This document shows, piece by piece, positions 53,003 through 60,184 of a DNA stretch of 64,000 bases (within the stretch, counting starts at the first letter, position 1; each line of letters begins with the position of its first letter). The notes below the pieces were generated by a model that saw only the letters and a list, made by a program, of their open reading frames with translations, was not told where the DNA came from and ran no database searches. The translations under genes and the position numbers were made by a program. The stretch covers positions 1 to 64,000 of the forward strand of contig CAYQOM010000008.1 of NCBI GenBank assembly GCA_964419145.1, given 5' to 3'. The stretch comes from UBA2336 sp964419145 (GTDB lineage Bacteria; Bacteroidota; Bacteroidia; Cytophagales; Cyclobacteriaceae).

Positions 53003-53149
53003 CGTCATTGCGAGGAACATTGACAAGACTGCTTAACTACAAAAATCGCCTTGTGACGAAGCAATCCCGATCTTTCACATAGTATTCACTATATCGTGCA
53101 GGATTGCTTCGCTCTAACGCACATTTCTTAGCTTCCGCTCGCAATGACG
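53003..53149. repeat. 147-bp palindromic interspersed element (MITE/REP-like)
   Basis: A non-coding element bounded by a perfect 12-base terminal inverted repeat, CGTCATTGCGAG (53003-53014) and CTCGCAATGACG (53138-53149). It has a second nested perfect inverted pair, GAAGCAATCC (53058-53067) and GGATTGCTTC (53101-53110). The whole segment can fold into a long interrupted hairpin. It encodes no protein. Sequences of this general form recur in many Bacteroidota genomes; this is recalled, not searched. Confidence 0.8.
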
Positions 53150-53194
53150 ACAATTTTTTTGAGTGAGGTCAATTATAAAATTATAATTTGAAAA

Positions 53195-53992
53195 ATGTTC
53201 TTTAACGGTAAAGTGGTTTGGATTACCGGTGCCTCATCCGGCATAGGTGAATCATTGGCGTATGCCTTTGCCAGGCAAGGGGCAAAGCTTGTCTTGTCGG
53301 CCCGAAGGGGAGAGGAGTTGCAGCGCGTAAAAGCAGCCTGTAATATAACGGAGGAGAAAGTGTTGATCCTTCCGCTTGATGTTTCGGATACTGCATCCAT
53401 TCTTCCGCAAACTAAACACGTGTACGATCGGTTTGGTGGGGTGGATATCCTGATCAACAATGCAGGGGTCAGCCACTGGACGAAAGTGAAAGACCTGTCG
53501 CTAGAGGTGATCCATAAAATTTTCAACGTGAATTTTTTTGGTGGCATCGCGCTCACAAAAGCTGTGCTGCCGAAGATGTTGGAAGCCAAGCGCGGACATA
53601 TTGTGGTGATCTCAAGTGTGTTGGGTAAGATGGTGGTTCAAAAACAAGCGGCCTACAATGCGAGCAAACATGCGTTGCAGGGATTTTATGATACGCTGCG
53701 CCTGGAAGTGGCAGCAGATGGTTTAAACGTGTTGTTGGTATGCCCGGGATTTGTGCGCACCAACGTAGCAAAGAACTCACTGAATAAAGATGGCGTGGCC
53801 ATCAATCAGGATAACGATAAAATTGCCAAAGGCCTCAACCCGGATTATGTGGCTGAGGAAATACTGAAAGCCATTGAAAAAAATAAGAATGAAATCATTC
53901 TGGCCGGTCGCCCGGAGAAATCGGCTATACTGCTAAAGCGGTTGGCGCCAGGTTTATTTGCCAGGATGATGCGGAAGCGTAAACTCCTGTAA
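53195..53992 (+). CDS. Short-chain dehydrogenase/reductase
   Basis: A 265-residue classical SDR. The cofactor motif is TGASSGIGES (residues 11-20), the NNAG motif is ILINNAGVSHW near 86-96, and the catalytic residues are S140/S141 in VVISSVLGK with Y154 and K158 in AAYNASKHA. The Arg after the Gly-rich loop region (SARRGEEL) suggests NADP(H) preference. The C-terminus ends with a basic, hydrophobic patch (KRLAPGLFARMMRKRKLL) typical of DltE/YqjQ-like membrane-associated SDRs. The NUDIX gene follows after four bases, so they share a transcript. Substrate unknown. Confidence 0.92.
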   Translation: MFFNGKVVWITGASSGIGESLAYAFARQGAKLVLSARRGEELQRVKAACNITEEKVLILPLDVSDTASILPQTKHVYDRFGGVDILINNAGVSHWTKVKDLSLEVIHKIFNVNFFGGIALTKAVLPKMLEAKRGHIVVISSVLGKMVVQKQAAYNASKHALQGFYDTLRLEVAADGLNVLLVCPGFVRTNVAKNSLNKDGVAINQDNDKIAKGLNPDYVAEEILKAIEKNKNEIILAGRPEKSAILLKRLAPGLFARMMRKRKLL

Positions 53993-53996
53993 TAGC

Positions 53997-54641
53997 ATGA
54001 TGAATTTGTTGGAGTTGGTTGAGAAGTTACAGGAACGTCTGAAACAGGAACTGCCGGGTGCGAAAGCGCATGAGGTATTGCGCGCAACACCTGTTGGCGC
54101 CATCCTTCCCAAGTTCGAACATAAAGTACCACCCAAACCGGGCAGTGTTTTAATACTGCTGTATCCGGAATCAAACGAAATTTATTTCCCGTTAATCAAA
54201 CGCCCCGATTATTTGGGCGCACACAGCGGTCAGGTGAGTTTGCCGGGTGGCAAAGCCGAAGCCGGAGAAACCGTATTTGATACTGCCTTGCGCGAAGCAC
54301 AGGAAGAGATTGGTATTCATCCTTCACGCGTGAAGGTGTTGGGCACACTCAGCGAGTTTTTTGTAGTCCCCAGTAATTTCATGGTTACACCGGTTATTGG
54401 TGTGAGTGAAGGAAAACCTGAATGGATTCCGGATCAGCATGAAGTAGCCCGTGTACTGCATGGAAGCATCGCACACATCGTTCAAGACGATGCCATCTTA
54501 ACAAAAGAAATCATGGCAGCCGGCCGCTACAAGATGCTGGCGCCACACTTTGAAATAGAAGGGGAGGTGGTGTGGGGTGCTACGGCTATGATGTTGAATG
54601 AGTTGCGTACAGTTATTCAGGAACTCTATATAAAAAAATAG
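53997..54641 (+). CDS. NUDIX hydrolase (CoA pyrophosphatase-like)
   Basis: A 214-residue NUDIX hydrolase. The Nudix box spans 84-107 (GGKAEAGE...REAQEEIGI) with the metal-binding Glu residues E100, E103 and E104. The preceding YLGAHSGQVSLPGG is the UPF0035 signature of CoA pyrophosphatases (NudL/PCD1-like), so the likely activity is cleavage of CoA or oxidised CoA to 4'-phosphopantetheine. Length is normal. The stop codon lies inside the bidirectional terminator hairpin. Co-directional with the SDR gene. Confidence 0.92.
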   Translation: MMNLLELVEKLQERLKQELPGAKAHEVLRATPVGAILPKFEHKVPPKPGSVLILLYPESNEIYFPLIKRPDYLGAHSGQVSLPGGKAEAGETVFDTALREAQEEIGIHPSRVKVLGTLSEFFVVPSNFMVTPVIGVSEGKPEWIPDQHEVARVLHGSIAHIVQDDAILTKEIMAAGRYKMLAPHFEIEGEVVWGATAMMLNELRTVIQELYIKK

Positions 54642-54665
54642 GCCACCTGTCGGTGACCTATTTTT
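54634..54665. terminator. Bidirectional terminator between NUDIX and SusD genes
   Basis: A hairpin AAAAATAGG(c)CACC-TGTC-GGTG(a)CCTATTTTT, with one mismatch and a four-base loop, flanked by A and T runs. It sits between two convergent genes and includes the TAG stop of the NUDIX gene. The A/T runs give a U-tract on both strands. Confidence 0.8.
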
Positions 54666-54683
54666 AGTAAACAATTTATTGTT

Positions 54684-56051
54684 TTAGTTACCCGTATAGG
54701 TATCCCAGTTCAATTCAGCTTGTGGAACAGGGAACTGTGTAAAAATTGTTCCCAGGTCATAGCTGGTTGGGATTTCATCAAGTTTGTCGTATCGTCTGGC
54801 ATCGATCCAACGATGTCCCCAAGGCTCTGCCCAAAGTGAGTACCTGCGTTGATAGAGTATTTCATCTATTAATTCGTCCAGGGTTGTTCCTCCGCCATAC
54901 GCGCCAATATCAGCCGCATCCCTAATAATGTCTATGGCCTCGACAGCTAATGTTGGCTGGTTTAGTTGAGCATGCGCTTCAGCTTTTATCAAAATGAGTT
55001 CCTCATTTCTGATAAACGGTATAGCGGCTGTATTGCTTGCCCAGCGCTTATCCTGATGCGTACCAACAAGGGGAGTAGCATCCGTTGTGATCGTCACGGG
55101 AGTAGTCCGTTCAAAGAACTTATTCTCAACGCGTAAGTCGCCTGGTGTGGCGTCATCAATCATGGATGGATGAACAACAATGATGGTGTTGATGTTGGCA
55201 TCTAGAACGTAGAACAACGGATTAAATGCATCCGGAGGTGCGCCATAGGTATGGGCAGGTCCGGCTTGCAGGTTTCCATCCAGATCCATAAACGAATCAT
55301 CCAAGGCATCAAGTGCACCTTGCCAGTCTTCTCTGTAAACAGCAAGGCGTGCAGCAATTGCCCGGTTAACCTGCTTTAAGCCATCAATGGTGTTGAATCC
55401 GGCCCAACCGGAAGTTAATGTAAAAGGTAATGTAGTACCAGCTGCATTAAGATCGGCATAGCCTTCAGTCAACAAGGTATTGATAAAGGTCAGCGCCTGA
55501 TCATAGGATACAAATGGTCCCGGGTTAAACGGATCTTTAACATCTATACGGATACCATTTTGGTAGAGCCAATTAGCAGGAATCATAAATTGATACGCCT
55601 GAATGGTTTTGGCAAATCCTGATACCGCTTTCTTCTCTTGCTCGTTTAGGAAGATTGTATTCTGTGCGGCATCAATCAATACATCAGCTTGTTTGATGGC
55701 CTGATAGGGGGCAGCGTATGAACCACCACCTGTTGCACCAAATCCAAAATAGGCAGCATCCGGTACACGGCCCGCCTGGCCTAACCAGTCAGTTTGAAAG
55801 CGCGGATCTGATCCATTCAGGTACCATACTTCCCGGCCAAAGGTATTCCATGCTTGCGAAATATTGGTTACGTATCCACGGTGCCGTGATTCCAGCCCTG
55901 TAACTAAAAACTGAATTTGTCTGCGAGAAGCATTATTCGCAACGCTGCTCACGTTAGGGTTATTAGGATCAACCAGCTCATCCACTTGAAATGGGTTACA
56001 GGCTGCTGCAATCACTAATAAGCCAAAGAAATATTTATTTATTTTATTCAT
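54684..56051 (-). CDS. SusD/RagB-family nutrient-binding lipoprotein
   Basis: A 455-residue surface lipoprotein of the SusD/RagB family, the lid that captures substrate for its SusC transporter. Signal and lipobox are AAAC with Cys18. SusD-typical helical TPR-like regions are visible (YQAIKQADVLIDAAQ, EKKAVSGFAKTIQAYQF), as is the C-terminal FIRNEELILIKAEAHAQL...AVEAIDIIR, then the EILYQRRYSLWAEPWGHRWI, DARRYDKL signature. It is encoded 11 bases downstream of the SusC gene, the normal pairing. The transported substrate cannot be inferred; no glycosidase or protease lies beside it. Confidence 0.93.
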   Translation of the reverse strand: MNKINKYFFGLLVIAAACNPFQVDELVDPNNPNVSSVANNASRRQIQFLVTGLESRHRGYVTNISQAWNTFGREVWYLNGSDPRFQTDWLGQAGRVPDAAYFGFGATGGGSYAAPYQAIKQADVLIDAAQNTIFLNEQEKKAVSGFAKTIQAYQFMIPANWLYQNGIRIDVKDPFNPGPFVSYDQALTFINTLLTEGYADLNAAGTTLPFTLTSGWAGFNTIDGLKQVNRAIAARLAVYREDWQGALDALDDSFMDLDGNLQAGPAHTYGAPPDAFNPLFYVLDANINTIIVVHPSMIDDATPGDLRVENKFFERTTPVTITTDATPLVGTHQDKRWASNTAAIPFIRNEELILIKAEAHAQLNQPTLAVEAIDIIRDAADIGAYGGGTTLDELIDEILYQRRYSLWAEPWGHRWIDARRYDKLDEIPTSYDLGTIFTQFPVPQAELNWDTYTGN

Positions 56052-56062
56052 ATGCTTAGTGA

Positions 56063-59032
56063 TTAGAAATCAATTTGAATATGGAAGAATAATCGTCTGG
56101 TTGTCGGATATGGAGCAACATCAACGTTGTTCGCCAATGCCTGTGCGCCAAAGGTTGAAGTTTCAGGATCATAGCCTTCATAATCCGTTATCATAAACAG
56201 GTTATTGCCTGAGAATCCGACACGTGCGCGTTGAATTACGTTTCCAAACCATTTTGATGTAACCTCAAGCGGTACGTTGTAGTACAATCCGATTTCCCTC
56301 ACTTTCAGGAAAGTGGCGTCCTGTACCCAGCGACCCGCATTATTATGAGGAGCTGGAGGTCTTTGGCGTCCATTGGGTGTTCCGTTTCCATCATCATCAT
56401 CAAACCATCCGTTGGTTGTACCACCACCATCGGTAAGAAAGCTTGTCAGGTTAATGTTATCTCCACCTTTTCTGTATTCCATTAAGAAATTCAATTCAAA
56501 ATTCTTAAGGAAGGTCAACGAGTTATACCATGAGGAAGTCCAATCGGGTTGTGCATTTCCCCACACGGTGAATACACCAGGAGATATGGCAGGTGTTCCA
56601 ACAATGGTAGTTGGTGATACACCTTCCTGTACTAAGAATGTTCCAAGCGCAGTTCCAAAGGCACCGGTTGTGTAAGACGGTATACCAAGTTTTGTAACCA
56701 CAACGTCATTTTTCCACCATAGTAACCTGGAGAACCATTTGATGTTTGATTTTTCCAGAACGCTTCCAGAGATTCCAAGCTCGATACCTTTATTTTCCAA
56801 TTCAGCCTCGTTGCTAATTGTTGAGATTACGCCTGTAGATGGTGCAAGGTTGAGTGGTTGAAGATTGTCTCTGGTATTCTTAATATAATAGGTAGCCTCA
56901 AGTGAGAGTCTATTATTTAAGAACCCGGCATCCAAACCGAACTCAATTTCTTCAGCTCTTTCTGGAACAACCTGCAGGTTTCCGATTGAGGTTGAAACAA
57001 CAGACCCGAGTCCACCACCAATATTTGTTCCATCCAATGCAGTGAATGTGGTTCCAAATGGTACAGGTCCTGCGGTTTGCCCGTAAGCAACCCTCGGTTT
57101 TAAGGATGAGACAGCATCAACTGTCCAGAAATCGAAGTTTGCCACGTTAACAGCAAGCGATGCCTTCGGGAAAGCAAAGAATTTGTTTGCATCTCCGTTG
57201 GTATTTGATTTATCCCAACGTACGCCAACAGTACCGATTATTTTGTCCTCAAAATTCAACTCTTGTTGTACAAAAACACCAACATCCTGTTGGGTGCTGG
57301 AAAACTGAGATTCAATCTCTTGAACGGTAGCTTGTTTCAGGTTCCTTTGGCCAGGCGCGAGACCTCTGCCACGATTGAATAAAGATTCGTTTTTGAAGTC
57401 AAGTCGTACTAATCCGGCTTGGGTATTCATGTTAATTCTACTCAGGTTCCAGTTGTATACCAATGCGGCCTGAAAATTAGTATTGAGACTTTCCTGACGT
57501 CCAATAAGCACATCACCGGGGTTGGCTTGTCCACGCTGATATTGAAGATTATCAGGCAAATAGATTATTGTGGAGTTTTGAAGATAATCCAATCCGCCAT
57601 TTAAACGAAGTTTAAGCTGGGATGTGGCTGTATTCAAAAGATTGGCATCCAACGAGAATGATTGAATAAAACGATTCACGAGGGAGTTGTTAATTGCATT
57701 ATCGGTAACAGCAACCGGATTCTCTGCAAAGTAGGGATTGTCCGGATATACCCCCTCAACGGGTCTCAGATCAAAGTAGTTTGGTACGTATGCAATGTTA
57801 TATCCAATACTGGCACCCGAGTTATTTTGGTTACCGGTAAATCCTCTGTCTGTATCCGTTCTTATGTAGTTCGAATTGACAGTTAGATTTATGTTCTTGG
57901 TTAGTTTATGATCAATATTGGCACGAATGGATTGCCTGGCAAAACCAGTTCTGCGTACAATTCCTTCTTCATCGGTCAACGAACCAGAGACAAAGAACCT
58001 TGTCTTGTCATCACCGCCTCGTAAACTAATTCTTGTATTGCTTAGCAAAGCGGTATTTCCATAGAAGTACTCTTCATAGTCAATAAACGTACCTGAAGCA
58101 ACTGCATCTTGATACCGCTGAAGTTCAATTGGTCTGCGTGCTACCGGGAAGAAGAAATTAATTTTATCCTCACTCCAATCATCAACACCCATAAGTTTCA
58201 AGGGTGTACCAAATCCAATATCCTGCCCGAAGCTAACTACGGTTCTTCCGGCTTGTCCTTTTTTCGTTGTAATTACAATTACACCAGCATTTGCACGTGT
58301 TCCATACATAGCTGCTGCAGAAGGGCCTTTCAACACCTCAATATTTTCAATGTCATTTGGGTTTAAGTCAGCCAATCGGTTAGCTCCGTCATCCTGACTG
58401 GATGCACCAGCACCCGAAACGGTAGCACGACCAGTTCTTTGGAACGAGTTATTGATGTAAACACCATCTAATATGATTAGCGGAGCTGATGCTTGTGTTA
58501 AACTTGAGAGACCACGCAATTGTATTGCAAGTCCTCCTCCAGGTGCACCTGAGTTCATTTTGATGTTAGCCCCGGCAATTTTACCATACAAGGCTCCATC
58601 AGCAGTCTGGATTTGAGTGGTTCCTGTTATGTCTTTGGCGGAAACCGTGGTAACGGCATTGGCCAAGTTGGAACGCTTAATGGATGAGGCCAAACCTGTA
58701 ATTACGACCTCCTCCAAACTTGTGTAATCTTCCTCCAGGTTAACAGTAACACTGGAGTTAGATGCACTCACACCCGTTTCCATTGTACGGTACCCGATGA
58801 AGGAGAAAACCAATGTTGCAGTTTCAGCATTCACCTGAAGGGAGAAATTCCCTTCGGCATCAGTAACTGTTCCAAGTGTGGTACCCTTAACAGTAACGTT
58901 TACACCAGGCATGGAATCACCGGTGCGGGCATCCTTTACAGACCCGCTGGCCGTGAACCCCTGTGCCATAATTTCCCCGGATGCAATAAGCAGCATACCG
59001 AGGAGAAAATTCCTCAAGTAAAATTTTAGCAT
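56063..59032 (-). CDS. SusC/RagA-family TonB-linked outer-membrane transporter
   Basis: A 989-residue TonB-dependent outer-membrane transporter. After the signal peptide (ends GEIMAQG) comes a carboxypeptidase-regulatory-like domain (SGSVKDARTGDSMPGVNVTV...GNFSL), then the TonB-dependent plug (DGALYGKIAGANIKMNSGAP, GLAIQLRGLSSL) and a 22-strand-type barrel ending with an aromatic residue (RRLFFHIQIDF). The SusC signature DPNDIENIEVLKGPSAAAMYG is present as LNPDIENIEV-like text near 225. It forms the pair with the SusD gene downstream. It imports an unknown large substrate into the periplasm using proton-motive force via TonB. Confidence 0.95.
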   Translation of the reverse strand: MLKFYLRNFLLGMLLIASGEIMAQGFTASGSVKDARTGDSMPGVNVTVKGTTLGTVTDAEGNFSLQVNAETATLVFSFIGYRTMETGVSASNSSVTVNLEEDYTSLEEVVITGLASSIKRSNLANAVTTVSAKDITGTTQIQTADGALYGKIAGANIKMNSGAPGGGLAIQLRGLSSLTQASAPLIILDGVYINNSFQRTGRATVSGAGASSQDDGANRLADLNPNDIENIEVLKGPSAAAMYGTRANAGVIVITTKKGQAGRTVVSFGQDIGFGTPLKLMGVDDWSEDKINFFFPVARRPIELQRYQDAVASGTFIDYEEYFYGNTALLSNTRISLRGGDDKTRFFVSGSLTDEEGIVRRTGFARQSIRANIDHKLTKNINLTVNSNYIRTDTDRGFTGNQNNSGASIGYNIAYVPNYFDLRPVEGVYPDNPYFAENPVAVTDNAINNSLVNRFIQSFSLDANLLNTATSQLKLRLNGGLDYLQNSTIIYLPDNLQYQRGQANPGDVLIGRQESLNTNFQAALVYNWNLSRINMNTQAGLVRLDFKNESLFNRGRGLAPGQRNLKQATVQEIESQFSSTQQDVGVFVQQELNFEDKIIGTVGVRWDKSNTNGDANKFFAFPKASLAVNVANFDFWTVDAVSSLKPRVAYGQTAGPVPFGTTFTALDGTNIGGGLGSVVSTSIGNLQVVPERAEEIEFGLDAGFLNNRLSLEATYYIKNTRDNLQPLNLAPSTGVISTISNEAELENKGIELGISGSVLEKSNIKWFSRLLWWKNDVVVTKLGIPSYTTGAFGTALGTFLVQEGVSPTTIVGTPAISPGVFTVWGNAQPDWTSSWYNSLTFLKNFELNFLMEYRKGGDNINLTSFLTDGGGTTNGWFDDDDGNGTPNGRQRPPAPHNNAGRWVQDATFLKVREIGLYYNVPLEVTSKWFGNVIQRARVGFSGNNLFMITDYEGYDPETSTFGAQALANNVDVAPYPTTRRLFFHIQIDF

Positions 59033-59256
59033 AGAGTTTTTATTTGGTTAATAATACACCAAGCTAAAGAAAAATCTGAGACAGGTGATTAGAATTCGAT
59101 TAGAACGAAAAACAAAAGTTAACTTTAATAGGGATGGATTGTTCAATTTTGGACAACTGAAAAAAAGTTGCCTTAAACGGCTGAACTTCCTTTAAGGTTA
59201 TCAAAAAACAGAAGAAAAAATATTGCCGGATACCTGAATTCCTAGAAGAAAACGAA

Positions 59257-59796
59257 CTACCCCACCTTCGTAGCAAACGCTTCCAACTTTCCGATCTCCT
59301 GATCAATCATCCACAACCCAACACCTTCTTCACCAATGAGGTCGAACAGTTCAACGGCCCTGCGGGCAATGGTTTCTTCTTCGCGTTGCTCCATGACATA
59401 CCATTGTAAAAAGTTGAATGTGGCAAAGTCTTTGGATTGAAAGCAATGATCCACAATGCTGTTGATGGAGCGGGTTACATCCAGTTCATGATTCAATACG
59501 GTTTCAAAAACTTCACGAAGTGATTTGAAGGTGTGTTTGATGCCGGTGATTTCCGGTTGTAGTGCATGACCACCTGCTGTGTTTACATAATGAATCAGCT
59601 TGAGCATATGCATGCGTTCTTCTTCGGAATGCTTATAGAGAAACTGGGCAGAAGTTTCATAACCTTTCGTCTCGCACCAAGAGGCCATGGATAGGTAGGC
59701 CGCTGAGGATTTACCCTCAAGCACAATTTGTTTATTCAATAACTCTTCGGTTTCCTTGGAGAGTGAACGGGAAGGGGTGACGATCTGCTGTTTCAT
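59257..59796 (-). CDS. ftnA: Ferritin
   Basis: A 179-residue non-haem ferritin. Helix A starts at about residue 17 with LNKQIVLEGKSSAAYLSMAS, giving the ferroxidase Glu and Tyr. Helix B holds HSEEERMHMLKL (Glu and His). Helix C has EVFETVLNHELDVTRSINSI. Helix D holds YVMEQREEETIARRAVE. All ferroxidase-type positions are visible. It stores iron in a 24-mer cytoplasmic shell. Upstream lies a 10-bp inverted repeat, and beyond that the end of the aconitase gene, another iron-dependent product. Iron-linked regulation is plausible but no binding site is recognised. Confidence 0.93.
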   Translation of the reverse strand: MKQQIVTPSRSLSKETEELLNKQIVLEGKSSAAYLSMASWCETKGYETSAQFLYKHSEEERMHMLKLIHYVNTAGGHALQPEITGIKHTFKSLREVFETVLNHELDVTRSINSIVDHCFQSKDFATFNFLQWYVMEQREEETIARRAVELFDLIGEEGVGLWMIDQEIGKLEAFATKVG

Positions 59797-59814
59797 GATT
59801 TTGAATGTTGAGAA

Positions 59815-59854
59815 GGGATCAGATTACTTATTGTACGTAAGCTTATCTGATCCC
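59815..59854. promoter_or_regulatory. 10-bp perfect inverted repeat between aconitase and ferritin genes
   Basis: GGGATCAGAT (59815-59824) is the exact reverse complement of ATCTGATCCC (59845-59854), separated by 20 bases that add a short inner pairing (TTAC/GTAA). It lies just after the aconitase stop and about 20 bases before the ferritin start on the minus strand. It could be a terminator stem, although the following bases are not U-rich, or a regulatory fold in the ferritin leader. Confidence 0.5.
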
Positions 59855-59875
59855 ATTGTGTTGAATTAAAAAATC

Positions 59876-60184
59876 CTAGCGTCTTCTTTTTGCTTTGCTG
59901 CCAGACTTTTTCTTGGCTGCTTTCCGGGTTACTTTTTTGGCAACTTTCTTCGCGCTTTTTCTTACCACTTTTTTTGCAGCCTTTTTCGCTACCTTCTTTT
60001 TAGAAGCAGCCTTCTTCGAAATCTTCTTTTTAGCAACCTTCTTGGCTGCTTTCTTTTTCGATGCAGACTTCTTCACCTTCTTGGCTGCTTTCTTTTTGGA
60101 AGCAGTTGGCTTGGCTTTAGCTGCTGACTTTTTAGCCGAGGCTTTTTTTGTAGCAGGTTTTGCATTTGCTTTCTTCGCGCTGAT
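59876..60184 (-). other. Coding region of the H1-like Lys/Ala-rich tail of aconitase
   Basis: Low-complexity coding sequence for aconitase residues about 753-854. Codons are mainly AAG/AAA and GCx with short degenerate repeats (KKAAKKV, KKKISKKAASKKKVAKKAAK). There is no stop or internal start separating it from the enzyme part, so it is a genuine fusion in this assembly. The opposite strand shows a spurious Phe/Leu/Ala-rich open frame over the same bases. Confidence 0.85.
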
